The notes beneath the pieces are model-generated. The model had not been told where the DNA came from, made no database searches, and saw nothing but the letters and a program-made list of their open reading frames with translations. Positions 1-8,338 of a DNA stretch of 64,000 nucleotides are shown in pieces. Position 1 is the stretch's first letter, and every line of letters begins with the position of its first letter. A program made the translations under genes and the position numbers. The stretch comes from Acidilobaceae archaeon. GTDB taxonomy: Archaea; Thermoproteota; Thermoprotei_A; Sulfolobales; Acidilobaceae. Where the stretch lies: positions 202,875 to 266,874 of the forward strand of contig JALWPV010000011.1 of assembly GCA_027080775.1 (NCBI GenBank), written 5' to 3'.

Positions 1-83
1 CGAATCCCGCAGGCGAGGAAGCAGGCGGGACCAGCAATAACTAAAGACGCCTCCTGTCACATAATCTAAAATTAAAATTCAAA

Positions 84-1178
84 CTATACTATACGAGTAA
101 CCCTAACGAGCCTCCTCGCGGCCTCCTCGGTGAGGCCACGCTCGCCTAGGATTGTGTATCTCTCAGGTCTTATCGACGCCGCCATTACCAGGGCCTTCAC
201 AACTATATCCTCGTCTAACCCAGCCTCAGCAGCTGTTGTGGGTAGACCCAGCCTTTCCAACATAGACCTTATCTTCCTCCACTTAAGGCCGTGAAGGTAT
301 GACATCATTATTGTGCCGAGGCCCACCAGCTCGCCGTGTAATGGGGGATCCCTGACGAGCATCGTCACCGCATGGGCGAAGAGGTGCTCCGAGCCGCTAG
401 CTGGCCTCGTGCTCCCGGCTATACACATGGCCACCCCGCTACTGACTAGCGCCTCAAGCAAGACCCTGAGTCCCTCATCGGTGCCAGCGGCGATCTCGTC
501 TACATGCCTACTCACGTGACGAGCTGACATTAGAGCCAGACTCGCTGCATAGCCACCATAGTATTCGCCCTTCAGCCTATGGGCAAGCCTCCAGTCCCTA
601 ACGGCGGTGTACTTACCTATTATGTCACCGAAGCCAGCCCTGTTATAGCGTGGGGGGGCCTCCTTGATCACGCTAACGTCAATTATTATCATAACTGGCG
701 CGCGTGCAGGCTTCGAGACAGGCTTACCGAACCCCTTAAGACTAGCGAAAGGTGATGTTATGCCGTCGTGGGAGGCTACTGTAGGCACGCTAATAAAAGG
801 GGCTCCGAGCTTGCTGGCTGCATACTTGGCTATATCGATAGATTTACCGCCCCCCAAGCCGACAACAGCTGCGAGTTCCTTCGAGTTCGACATGATCTCT
901 ATAACGCGCTCCGCCTCGGAAACCGTGGAGTCCCTGGCTATGACTAATTTCACTTCATACCCCAGTTCCGAGAGGCTGTCACGCACAAGGGAGTAGTATC
1001 GCTTGGCGACAGTGGAGCCAGAGACCACGTAAACCTCATACGCGCCCTCATGGGGTAGCCCTAGAACCTCCCTAAAATAGGAGCCTATATCCCCTAGTAT
1101 GTCGTAGCCTATTACAACCTTACGCGGTAGGTCTATTACGTGAATGAAACCCCCCAAACCACTGCACCTTCCTCTCAA
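84..1178 (-). CDS. egsA: sn-glycerol-1-phosphate dehydrogenase
   Basis: Reduces dihydroxyacetone phosphate to sn-glycerol-1-phosphate, the step that fixes the stereochemistry of archaeal membrane lipids. The 364-residue frame shows the nucleotide-binding GGGKS (109-113) and the metal ligands expected in this GldA-like family: Asp185 in GFGDIIGK, His265 in GSEHLFAH and His281 in HGELVGLG. The longest frame opens with TTG; a second TTG at codon 8, preceded by a GAGG/AGGTG stretch, may be the real start because family similarity begins only near residue 12. It is divergent from the proteasome gene and ends in an AT-rich tail at 60-85. Two geranylgeranyl-reductase-like genes in the window would act later in the same lipid pathway. 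Confidence 0.93.
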   Translation of the reverse strand: MRGRCSGLGGFIHVIDLPRKVVIGYDILGDIGSYFREVLGLPHEGAYEVYVVSGSTVAKRYYSLVRDSLSELGYEVKLVIARDSTVSEAERVIEIMSNSKELAAVVGLGGGKSIDIAKYAASKLGAPFISVPTVASHDGITSPFASLKGFGKPVSKPARAPVMIIIDVSVIKEAPPRYNRAGFGDIIGKYTAVRDWRLAHRLKGEYYGGYAASLALMSARHVSRHVDEIAAGTDEGLRVLLEALVSSGVAMCIAGSTRPASGSEHLFAHAVTMLVRDPPLHGELVGLGTIMMSYLHGLKWRKIRSMLERLGLPTTAAEAGLDEDIVVKALVMAASIRPERYTILGERGLTEEAARRLVRVTRIV

Positions 1179-1208
1179 ATGCCAGTGATACGCCCAGCCC
1201 GGGCAGGC

Positions 1209-1218
1209 CTATTAAAAA
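1209..1218 (+). promoter_or_regulatory. TATA-like box of the proteasome beta gene
   Basis: CTATTAAAAA stands about 40 nt before the ATG at 1253 in otherwise GC-rich DNA, the expected place for an archaeal TATA box giving a short leader. A GACGAGGAG Shine-Dalgarno-like stretch follows just before the start codon. Confidence 0.5.
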
Positions 1219-1252
1219 CCGGTGAAGAGTCAATGCCTCCCGGGACGAGGAG

Positions 1253-1897
1253 ATGCTACCCAACCAATGGAGCATGCAGAGAGAGCCTCTAGCAACAGCG
1301 TTCCATGGCACGACAACAGTCGGCCTTATCCTGCCCCGGGAGAACGCTGTTATACTAGCCGCTGACAAAAGGGCGACTGCTGGCAACTACATAGCCAGCA
1401 GGAGGGCCAAGAAGATACTCAAGATAACTGACTATGCCGGAATGACTATCTCTGGCCTCGTCGCTGATGCGCAGGCCCTAGCTGATACGCTACGCGAGAA
1501 CGCCCGTTACTACGAGATAGTAAATAGTAAGAGGATGCCCATACTAGGCCTTGCAACTCTCCTCTCAAACATACTCTTCTCCTCGCGGTGGTACCCCTAC
1601 GTAGTACAACTAATAGTAGCTGGCGTCGACGCAAAACCTAGGCTCTACGTGCTAGATCCATATGGGAGCATTACGGAGGAGAATGAATACGCCGCCACAG
1701 GCTCGGGATCCCCCATAGCGCTTGGAGTCCTCGAGTCACTATACAGAAAGGAACTCACGGTTGAGGAGGGTGTAAAGCTAGCAGTTGAAGCAGTGAGGGC
1801 CGCCATCTCGAGGGACTCGGCCTCAGGTGACGGCATAGACGTAGCGGTGATAGGCACCACAGGCTACGAAGAAAGAAATATACCCCTCAAAGCATAG
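1253..1897 (+). CDS. psmB: 20S proteasome beta subunit, catalytic
   Basis: Catalytic beta subunit of the 20S proteasome. A 19-residue propeptide ends in FHG, and autocleavage would expose Thr20 of TTTVGL as the N-terminal nucleophile. Asp36 and Lys52-type residues of the active site are seen in AADKRATAG, and the SGSG and SRDSASGDG segments carry the conserved Ser/Asp. Length (214) suits the family. Start ATG 1253 has a good GAGGAG upstream; an in-frame ATG at 1274 would give a shorter propeptide. PAN (17160-18362) and a PAC2-type assembly chaperone (15868-16611) lie within the same window. Crenarchaea commonly have a second beta subunit, which is not seen here. Confidence 0.95.
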   Translation: MLPNQWSMQREPLATAFHGTTTVGLILPRENAVILAADKRATAGNYIASRRAKKILKITDYAGMTISGLVADAQALADTLRENARYYEIVNSKRMPILGLATLLSNILFSSRWYPYVVQLIVAGVDAKPRLYVLDPYGSITEENEYAATGSGSPIALGVLESLYRKELTVEEGVKLAVEAVRAAISRDSASGDGIDVAVIGTTGYEERNIPLKA

Positions 1898-1954
1898 CCC
1901 CACCTGCCGGGCCCCCTCCTCCGAGGGGCTCAAGTTTCTAGGTCTCAGCGGTGA

Positions 1955-4036
1955 TTGGGTTTGCCATCAAGGGAAGCATCAGCGTCCAGGCGGGAACAGC
2001 GTATAGATAGGAGAGCCCTGATATCCGAGATATACTCTTACCTCAAAGACGCCGATATAGCATCCATAGAGTTCGAGGGGCCGGAGATAGCGGTTTATGT
2101 CAAGAATCCTAGATTCCTGCTGGAGGGCGAGGATAAGGTAAAGGAGTTGGCCAGGAGGCTGAGAAAGAGGATAGTTGTGAGGACTGATCCCTCCGTTAGG
2201 AAGCCCAAGAACGAGACTGTAAAGTTCATAGTAGAGAACGCTCCGGAGGACAGCGGCGTCAAGCCGGACGAGATACTCTTCGACGACGTCCTAGGCGAGG
2301 TCAGAGTTATCGCGGATAAACCCGGCAAGCTAATGGGTAAGGGCAAGTGGTTCGCGAACCTCGTACTAGCCAAGACGGGATGGAGACTCGTAGCCCAGAG
2401 GAGACCCCCACCGCCACTCTCTGGAGCCTCGCTAGTATCTGTGATGGAGTACGCTGTTAGAATGGCCTCAGAGCGTAGGAAGGCCCTGCGCAACATAGGG
2501 GAGAGGCTCTTCAGGGACAGGATTAAGGGCGTTAGAGTAGTACGGCTCACGGGCCTCGGCTCCTTCGGCGAGGTGGGGAGGAGCGCTATTCTACTCGACA
2601 CGGGAGAGTCAAAGATACTACTCGACGTAGGCGCCTCCCCCGACACGATAGGAACGGAGGCGATGCCCTACTTCGACGCACCCGAGTTTAGGGTAGAGGA
2701 TCTCGACGCCGTGATAATAACCCACGCCCACGTTGACCACATAGGAATGCTGCCTCTACTCTACAAGTACGGCTACAGAGGCCCGGTATTCATGACTCCT
2801 CCGACCAGGGATATAGCCTCTCTAATCCTTAGGGATTACATTAAAGTCGCTCTTAGAGAGGGTAGAGAGCCCCCCTATAGAGAGCAGGACGTGGACCTCT
2901 TCCTGCAACACGTGATAACTGTTAACTACGGCGTAGTAACTGACGCTTCGCCAGACGTCAAGCTAACACTTGTGAATGCTGGCCACATACTCGGATCGGC
3001 CATGGTCCACCTTCACATAGGCCAGGGCCTCCACAACATTTTGTATACAGGCGATATAAAGTACTACATGGTTAAGGGCTCCAAGGCACATAGGCTCCTG
3101 CAACCAGCCTCCACAAACTTTCAGCGAGTGGAAACTGTCATAATGGAGTCCACCTACGGCGCCACCGAGCAACAGCCCCGAGAGGAGGCCGAGGCCCAAC
3201 TAATTGAGGTAATCAACAGGGTGTACAAGCGGGGCGGGAAGATACTGATACCCACAATGGCGGTAGGCAGGGCCCAGGAAATAATGTATGTTATACATAC
3301 GGCGAGGGAGCAGGGCCTCATACCCAGAGATATCCCAGTATATGTCGATGGCATGATATATGATGTGACTGCCATATATACAGCTTATCCCGAACTCCTA
3401 GCCCCTCAGGTGAGAAACCTAATATTCAACGAGGCCATTAACCCATTCGTCGACGAGCATACTATATACATACATGACCCCTACAAGCGGGAAGAGATTG
3501 TCAGCGAGAAGGAGACATCGATAATACTAGCGACAAGCGGCATGATGACAGGAGGCCCTGTCATAGAGTACTTCAAGAGGCTGGCAGAAGATCCAAGGAA
3601 CGCCCTAGTATTCGTTAGCTACAGCGCCCCAGGCACCCTGGCCAGGCGCATAAAGGATGGCGAACGAGAGTTCTCTTTTGAAGAGAATGGAAAGATAAGA
3701 CTACTCAGGGTAAAAATGGAGGTTGAGAGCATTGAGGGCTTCAGCGGCCACGCTAGTAGAAGCGAGCTACTATTGTTCCTCAAATACCTGACCCCCAAGC
3801 CACGCCTGGTAATACTAAACCACGGGGAGCCTAACGCCCTTATAAGTCTGGCCAGAGCGATAGCCAGGTCATGGCAGAGGCTGAGGTTTCAAGCGCCTCC
3901 CGAGATCGTGGTACCGGAGAACCTGGAGACTATCAGGGTATACCCCCGCCAGACCTCCCTACACACTGCGCCCTGCCACGTCAAGGAAGCACAGAGACAG
4001 CACGGCAAGCCCTCCTCTCCACCCGCTAGCGGGTAG
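1955..4036 (+). CDS. fttA: aCPSF1/FttA: KH-beta-CASP ribonuclease, transcription terminator
   Basis: Archaeal CPSF73 homologue that cleaves nascent RNA at U-rich sites and drives transcription termination, as shown for FttA/aCPSF1 in other archaea. Residues 1-145 form two KH-like RNA-binding domains (GKGKW near 128), followed by a metallo-beta-lactamase domain with HAHVDH (257-262) and an inserted beta-CASP domain; later metal-ligand blocks appear as LVNAGHILGSA, YTGDIK and EGFSGHASR. The start is TTG at 1955 or 1961; neither has a strong Shine-Dalgarno. The last 30 residues are rich in Ser/Pro/His and look disordered. Its end overlaps the convergent PUA gene by 11 nt. Confidence 0.95.
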   Translation: MGLPSREASASRREQRIDRRALISEIYSYLKDADIASIEFEGPEIAVYVKNPRFLLEGEDKVKELARRLRKRIVVRTDPSVRKPKNETVKFIVENAPEDSGVKPDEILFDDVLGEVRVIADKPGKLMGKGKWFANLVLAKTGWRLVAQRRPPPPLSGASLVSVMEYAVRMASERRKALRNIGERLFRDRIKGVRVVRLTGLGSFGEVGRSAILLDTGESKILLDVGASPDTIGTEAMPYFDAPEFRVEDLDAVIITHAHVDHIGMLPLLYKYGYRGPVFMTPPTRDIASLILRDYIKVALREGREPPYREQDVDLFLQHVITVNYGVVTDASPDVKLTLVNAGHILGSAMVHLHIGQGLHNILYTGDIKYYMVKGSKAHRLLQPASTNFQRVETVIMESTYGATEQQPREEAEAQLIEVINRVYKRGGKILIPTMAVGRAQEIMYVIHTAREQGLIPRDIPVYVDGMIYDVTAIYTAYPELLAPQVRNLIFNEAINPFVDEHTIYIHDPYKREEIVSEKETSIILATSGMMTGGPVIEYFKRLAEDPRNALVFVSYSAPGTLARRIKDGEREFSFEENGKIRLLRVKMEVESIEGFSGHASRSELLLFLKYLTPKPRLVILNHGEPNALISLARAIARSWQRLRFQAPPEIVVPENLETIRVYPRQTSLHTAPCHVKEAQRQHGKPSSPPASG

Positions 4037-4568
4037 AGAGGGCCTCGCATGCCCTCCACAGCGCGTCACCGGGCCTCTGTGTTACCTTAACTGCAACCCC
4101 CTTCCTACCAGTGCCTACCGACTCCACAACCTCGCTAGAAGGAAGAAGAGCCCTGCCCACGGCTACCGGCATGCCGGTAGGTTCGTCCACTATAACAACG
4201 AGGTCTCCAACGTCGAACGAGCCCTCCACAGCTCTAATACCCGGCAACATCAGATTTGCCCCACGCGTTACAGCCTTAGAGGCACCTCTATCCACTACGA
4301 CGCGGGGTAGTGATTCCGCAGCACTCCTATTCCTTACAAGGAAGTATAGGAGAGGCTCTAAACCATCTCCAACAAGTAGGGCGGCAGGCTCCCCTCCAGC
4401 GATAAGTATCTCGTAGATGCGCCCATGAGCCTCAACCCTTGCAATCTCGAGCTTGGTATCATCCGCTTCTGCCAATATCTTCCTGAGTAGGGGTAGAAGA
4501 CGCCGCTTTTCCTTTTTTGAGAGGGGATGCCGAGACTTCACCCTAATCTCGCCAGCCAATACAGCCAA
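4026..4568 (-). CDS. PUA-domain RNA-binding protein (MCT-1/DUF1947-like)
   Basis: A 180-residue protein with a basic N-terminal pre-PUA segment (RHPLSKKEKRRLLPLLRKIL) and a C-terminal PUA domain beginning about residue 85 (VVVDRGASKAVTRGANLMLPGI), with the usual GDLVVIVDE and PVAVGRALL strands. This is the layout of the archaeal MCT-1/translation-associated family, suggesting binding to tRNA or ribosomal subunits; the substrate is an inference. It has no enzymatic domain, so it is not itself a pseudouridine synthase. It is convergent with fttA and divergent from the LSm gene. Confidence 0.75.
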   Translation of the reverse strand: MAVLAGEIRVKSRHPLSKKEKRRLLPLLRKILAEADDTKLEIARVEAHGRIYEILIAGGEPAALLVGDGLEPLLYFLVRNRSAAESLPRVVVDRGASKAVTRGANLMLPGIRAVEGSFDVGDLVVIVDEPTGMPVAVGRALLPSSEVVESVGTGRKGVAVKVTQRPGDALWRACEALSTR

Positions 4569-4599
4569 CCCTCTCTATGACGCAGCCAATCGCAAAGGC

Positions 4600-4608
4600 T
4601 CTTAAACT
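4600..4608 (+). promoter_or_regulatory. TATA-like box of the LSm-L37e unit
   Basis: GGCTCTTAAACTC in GC-rich DNA about 45 nt before the GTG at 4653 resembles the BRE/TATA arrangement seen before other genes of the window (GGCTTAA type). Confidence 0.4.
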
Positions 4609-4652
4609 CTTAGCCAGGCCTGAGCCGCCTGACCAGGAAACGGTGACGGGCC

Positions 4653-4886
4653 GTGTCGGGTGATACATTCAGGATACTCGCCGATTACCTCGAGACACAG
4701 GTGCTAGTTAGGCTGAAGGGCGGCCGCACACTCAAAGGCATACTAAAGAGCTACGACCAACACCTCAATCTAATACTAGCCGATGCCGAAGAAGTAGACT
4801 CGAGGAGTGGTAATACTAGGCCCTTAGGCCTCCTGATGGTAAGAGGAGACAACGTTGTCCTCATAAGCCCTGCTCCCCAGCAGTGA
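4653..4886 (+). CDS. Sm-like archaeal protein (SmAP1 type)
   Basis: LSm protein of 77 residues; such proteins form heptameric rings that bind U-rich RNA and take part in RNA metabolism. Sm motif 1 is visible as VLVRLKGGRTLKGILKSYD with NLIL following, and Sm motif 2 as LMVRGDNVVLIS, where the RGDN core contacts RNA. Start is GTG 4653, preceded by GTGACGGG. It is followed 15 nt later by the L37e gene, an LSm-L37e pairing that is widely conserved in archaea and supports both calls. A second, longer LSm lies at 13859-14305. Confidence 0.93.
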   Translation: MSGDTFRILADYLETQVLVRLKGGRTLKGILKSYDQHLNLILADAEEVDSRSGNTRPLGLLMVRGDNVVLISPAPQQ

Positions 4887-4901
4887 CGGGGGTGCTAGAG
4901 T

Positions 4902-5090
4902 ATGGGCAAGGGCACACCCTCATTCGGCAAGCATGGGCGGAGTAAGACGCACATAGTATGCCGGCGCTGCGGGAGGAGAGCGTTTAACGTCGCCAAAGGC
5001 TACTGTGCGGCATGCGGCTTCGGGAGGAGCAGGAGGATCAGGAGGTATTCGTGGCAGACTAAGAAGGTGAACAGAGTAAGGATAGTTTAG
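4902..5090 (+). CDS. rpl37e: 50S ribosomal protein L37e
   Basis: Small zinc-ribbon protein of the large ribosomal subunit. The 62 residues begin [17 protein letters not shown], followed by two Cys pairs (CRRCGRR and CAACGFGRS) that bind zinc, and an Arg/Lys-rich tail for rRNA contact. The ATG at 4902 follows GGGGGTG. It is the second gene of the LSm-L37e unit. Length and every key Cys fit the family. Confidence 0.97.
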   Translation: MGKGTPSFGKHGRSKTHIVCRRCGRRAFNVAKGYCAACGFGRSRRIRRYSWQTKKVNRVRIV

Positions 5091-5171
5091 AACTCGGGCA
5101 ACATACTTACCCCGACGATTCTAGCATCCTTAGTACTCTATCACAGGCCATGAAATGTGGGGGGAGTGCTA

Positions 5172-6323
5172 GTGAGTGTAGTGGATGATGTATGGCCATA
5201 TATCCCCAGGAGGAGAAGAGTGCTCGAGGTGCTCTCCGCCAGCGAGGCATCACTAATAGTGCTTCTAGGCCCCCCAAACATGACGTATCTAACAGGTATC
5301 CGGGATCCCACAGGCTCCCTACTGATATCAGATTCTTGCGGCGACGCTATCGTGACATCCATACTAGACTACCACAGAATAAACGCACAAGCTCCTAGAG
5401 AGGTAGATGTAATAGCCGTAGGCAGGGAGGGGGAGGAGTCCATTAACACCGACATAATACCCCGCCTCTACCGCGGCACTCTTGCCAAGTACCTGAGGGG
5501 AGAGATTGAGAGGTGCGGAATCAAGGAGGTCTACGCTGACCTAAAAGCGGCGCCGGGCTACCTCAGGGAGACCCTAGAAGCCCTTAAGAGAGAGGGCGTT
5601 GAGGTCTCAGATGCAAGTGACGCCCTGGCCAGGGTTAGGTCTATTAAGGATGACTACGAGTTGGAGCTTATTAGTAAGGCTATTGAGATCTCGGAGAGTG
5701 CGTTCTCATCTCTAGTATCCAACTTAGGCTCCGAGCTGACGGAGGCCTTGGGAGCAGCAATTATATACAGCGAGATCATGCGCCGCGGAGCCTGGTCATA
5801 CGCCTTTCCAACTATAGTAGCGTTTCACGAGAACACGGCGTACCCTCATCATACACCGACCCCTAGAAAGCTAGGGCCCGAAGGACCTGTTCTCATAGAT
5901 TGGGGCTCCGTCTACAGGGGTTACTGCAGTGATATGACCAGAACCTTCTGGCACGGCTCCTCTACGCCAGCGAGGTTCAAGAGCCTGGTAGAAGCCGTGA
6001 TAGAGGCGCAGAATGCGGCGCTTGACACCGCCGGGCCTGGAGTCGCGGCTGGCCAAGTCGACAGGGCGGCAAGGGCCGTCCTCGAGAAGATGGGATATAG
6101 CAGGTACTTCATACACGGCCTCGGTCACGGGGTCGGCATTGAGGTCCATGAGAGGCCGTACCTGAGGCCTGGTTCCAAGGAGGTGCTCGAGCCTGGGATG
6201 GTTGTCACCGTGGAACCAGGCGTCTACATTCCCGGCCTCTACGGGGTGAGGATCGAGGACATGATTTTAATAACTAGGAGAGGCGCGAGACTACTCACGC
6301 GCCTAAGCAGGGTCATCGAGTAG
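5172..6323 (+). CDS. pepQ: Xaa-Pro dipeptidase/aminopeptidase (M24 family)
   Basis: Metallopeptidase cleaving peptides at proline. An N-terminal creatinase-like domain (first ~150 residues) leads into the pita-bread catalytic domain, in which all five metal ligands are visible: the two Asp of LIDWGSVYRGYCSDMTR, His of HGLGHGVGIE, Glu of VTVEPGVY and Glu of GVRIEDM. Several in-frame GTGs open the frame (5157, 5166, 5172); 5172 is chosen because GGGGGA stands six to twelve bases upstream. It likely works in the cytosol on proteasome-derived peptides, which is an inference from the family. Confidence 0.9.
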   Translation: MSVVDDVWPYIPRRRRVLEVLSASEASLIVLLGPPNMTYLTGIRDPTGSLLISDSCGDAIVTSILDYHRINAQAPREVDVIAVGREGEESINTDIIPRLYRGTLAKYLRGEIERCGIKEVYADLKAAPGYLRETLEALKREGVEVSDASDALARVRSIKDDYELELISKAIEISESAFSSLVSNLGSELTEALGAAIIYSEIMRRGAWSYAFPTIVAFHENTAYPHHTPTPRKLGPEGPVLIDWGSVYRGYCSDMTRTFWHGSSTPARFKSLVEAVIEAQNAALDTAGPGVAAGQVDRAARAVLEKMGYSRYFIHGLGHGVGIEVHERPYLRPGSKEVLEPGMVVTVEPGVYIPGLYGVRIEDMILITRRGARLLTRLSRVIE

Positions 6324-6367
6324 AGTCAGAGTCGAGGTTAAGAGGCGCGCCTAGAGGTGTGATACAG

Positions 6368-6460
6368 ATGCCGGGCGGGATGGCTGGCGCTCTGAGGCTG
6401 AGGCGCGAGCCTATGAAGGCTAACGGGTCTAAGCTACCGCCCGTCCAGCAATGCCGTTGA
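6368..6460 (+). CDS. possible 30-codon ORF overlapping the next gene's start
   Basis: ATG 6368 opens a 30-codon frame with a GGTG 10 nt upstream, and its TGA (6458-6460) lies inside the first codons of the flavin-reductase gene, an arrangement that allows translational coupling. The product is basic with several Arg/Lys and two Pro, and I recognise no family. The same DNA contains a CGGGCGG/CCGCCCG inverted repeat (6373-6379 with 6437-6443), so it may instead be a structured leader. Confidence 0.25.
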   Translation: MPGGMAGALRLRREPMKANGSKLPPVQQCR

Positions 6461-7650
6461 GCGAGGCTAGGGTAGCAGTCATTGGGGCCGGCTTTTCCGG
6501 CCTCCTACTCTCAATAGCGCTAGCCAGACTAGGCTTCGAAGTTGACGTGTACGAAGAACACACGGGACCCGGCGTTCCTCCACACTGCACTGGAATCATC
6601 AGCCGGAATACGCTTTCCCTAATCGAGTACATAGCTGGACCCCTGCCCGGGAGCCTTATAGCCCAGAAGTTCGATGGCGTAACCATATGCTCACAGGGAT
6701 ATTGTAGGGCATTCAAGGTGCTGGGGGGCCTTATCAGGCTCGACAGGCCAGGCCTCGATAGGCATCTAGCCTCGATCGCGGCAAGATTGGACGTTAGGAT
6801 ACACCTTAAAACAAAAGTAACCAGCGTAGCGCCTGATGGAAAGCTAAAAGCATCGAACAGTGTTAAGGCCTACGATTATGTTATTATAGCCGAGGGCGCG
6901 AGACCCCGGCTTAGGGTAGAGCTGGGTGTAGGATGCCTCGAAGAACCCGCTTACGGTGTAAACTACATAACCACCCTGAACCCCTGCAGGCTAGGCCGCT
7001 ACGAGCCCCGCACAACGCCTCTCGTGGCATTCGAGAGGCTCGAGAGTCCCGGATACCTCTGGGCATTCAGGGACGACTCACACTGCATCGTGGGTATAGC
7101 TTCGCACTCCACAAGAGATATCCGACGCCTCCTTAATACGCTAAGAGGATCCCTAAAGGGCGCCTACGGAGGTCCCATTTACATCGGCCACACCGTACGC
7201 CCCCGGCTAAGAAGGGGCAGGGTAACGGTTTTCGGCGACGCCGCATGCCTGAACAAACCGCTCTCGGGGGGAGGTCTCTACCCCCAGGCGCTGGCCGTTA
7301 AGAGGCTACTGGACTCAGCCAGGAACCGGAGCCTCGCGAGGGCACTAACCGATAGCGTTAGAAGTGTACACCGCACGCTAGAGGCCTCGGCGCACCTCTC
7401 GAGGCTCGCACTGCGGAGGCCCAAGTTAGTTAAGTGCATCCTAGAGTCAATCAAGGATCGCTTAGGGCCCATAGAGTATGATAACTACCGCAGAACAGCA
7501 TCGCAAGTACTATCATTCACCAGGAAGGCGAGCCTTTTCTCATGCGATACCATAGGCAGTGTGATGGGAGTCATAGCCCTCCTGAGGGGAGCACTGGAGA
7601 GTACCCTAAACCCCAGCCTTGTGAGCCACTTTATACGCCCCCGAGGATAG
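6451..7650 (+). CDS. FAD-dependent geranylgeranyl-reductase-like oxidoreductase
   Basis: Flavoprotein of about 400 residues. The N-terminus holds the dinucleotide-binding motif VIGAGFSGLLLSIALARLG followed by an acidic strand end (VYEEH), then the PPHCTGIIS segment typical of the geranylgeranyl reductase family, and a later FAD block VFGDAACLNKPLSGGGLY. Family members reduce the double bonds of archaeal isoprenoid lipids or related substrates; which substrate is used here is not decidable. A second member (52642-54015) has a better match to the digeranylgeranylglycerophospholipid reductases. The start overlaps a possible 30-codon ORF. Confidence 0.8.
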   Translation: MPLSEARVAVIGAGFSGLLLSIALARLGFEVDVYEEHTGPGVPPHCTGIISRNTLSLIEYIAGPLPGSLIAQKFDGVTICSQGYCRAFKVLGGLIRLDRPGLDRHLASIAARLDVRIHLKTKVTSVAPDGKLKASNSVKAYDYVIIAEGARPRLRVELGVGCLEEPAYGVNYITTLNPCRLGRYEPRTTPLVAFERLESPGYLWAFRDDSHCIVGIASHSTRDIRRLLNTLRGSLKGAYGGPIYIGHTVRPRLRRGRVTVFGDAACLNKPLSGGGLYPQALAVKRLLDSARNRSLARALTDSVRSVHRTLEASAHLSRLALRRPKLVKCILESIKDRLGPIEYDNYRRTASQVLSFTRKASLFSCDTIGSVMGVIALLRGALESTLNPSLVSHFIRPRG

Positions 7651-7718
7651 GAAGAGCAGGGGTGTGAGGCTCCACGGCCGTGACCCGAGTAGTGAGGAGC
7701 CGTGTTTAAGCCGACCCC

Positions 7719-7786
7719 ATGTGATGAGTGGTGACGGCATTGACGGCCTCCCAGAGGCCGATGAGAAGATGTCACCCTCGCTGACC
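7719..7786 (+). ncRNA. candidate C/D box sRNA
   Basis: GTGATGA (C box, 7721-7727) is followed after exactly 12 nt by TTGA (D', 7740-7743), then CCGATGA (C', to 7764) and after 16 nt CTGA (D, 7781-7784). GGCCTC/GAGGCC and GGTGAC/GTCACC can also pair, so the D'-C' internal loop would sit between two stems like a K-turn. The 14-nt D'-C' spacing and 16-nt second guide are longer than usual, and I found no target in the rRNA portion present. It lies in the 157-nt gap between convergent genes. Confidence 0.42.
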
Positions 7787-7807
7787 TTCTCCTGGCTGAT
7801 AGGATTT

Positions 7808-8338
7808 TCACCTAGCTAGGGCTAGGTAATTCCTTGTGACGGTATGCAGGTCCTCCCGCTTACACGCCAGCTCGGCGACTCCCACAGCCTTCGGACTTAC
7901 CCCAGCGACCTCGGCGATAAGTGACGCACACCTGTCCTTCTCGTGGCTCACCGCGTAGGCGAATAGATCCCCCTTAGATGCCCGGGTTATTATATCAGCT
8001 ATTTTCCTCGCCTGGAGCGTGCCTAACAGGATACCAGCCGTAAGTAGTGAGGGTCTCACGAGCCTTCGCCTGCCAGATAGTGTGTATTCCAGCGTGTAGA
8101 GATAGGCTTGCAGGACCTCGCATGGCCTCCTGGGGCGTGGGAGGCCTACTAGTACTACGCCTCTCTCTTCAGCCCTCCTAGAGAGAAGAGCTAGCTCACC
8201 GGGGTCTCCGCTAAAGGTAGAGTATCCTATGTAGAGTGTGACGCCTAGAACATCTACACTATAGCACTCAGCGCCTACTTCATGGATCCCCCTAGCTCTC
8301 TTTCCACCTCCTTCTTCTCCCAAGGGAAGACCACCCAC
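7808..8338 (-). CDS. KEOPS subunit Cgi121-like protein
   Basis: A 176-residue protein whose layout resembles Cgi121, the KEOPS subunit that binds the tRNA 3' end during t6A formation: a mid-protein VLQAYLYTLEYTLSG stretch, an SLLTAGILLGTLQARKI segment at the place of the family's core helix, and a C-terminal KREDLHTVTRNYL like the family's closing helix. Similarity is weak, so the call rests on pattern. The start GTG 8338 overlaps the upstream gene by 64 nt; no ATG/GTG/TTG occurs nearer to the conserved part than a TTG a few codons on. The t6A enzyme Sua5 is at 28356-29000. Confidence 0.5.
   Translation of the reverse strand: MGGLPLGEEGGGKRARGIHEVGAECYSVDVLGVTLYIGYSTFSGDPGELALLSRRAEERGVVLVGLPRPRRPCEVLQAYLYTLEYTLSGRRRLVRPSLLTAGILLGTLQARKIADIITRASKGDLFAYAVSHEKDRCASLIAEVAGVSPKAVGVAELACKREDLHTVTRNYLALAR

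Noticed and set aside
1..18. CGAATCCCGC at the very start resembles the end of a tRNA T-arm.
   Set aside because: If so, the acceptor stem would have to begin with C opposite G72, which is unusual and fits no obvious archaeal tRNA, and the rest of the gene lies outside the window.
2095..2646. Large minus-strand frame inside fttA, and similar antisense frames inside the thermosome and coaBC genes.
   Set aside because: Each is Ser/Leu-rich, opposite a well-supported gene, and has no motif or start signal.
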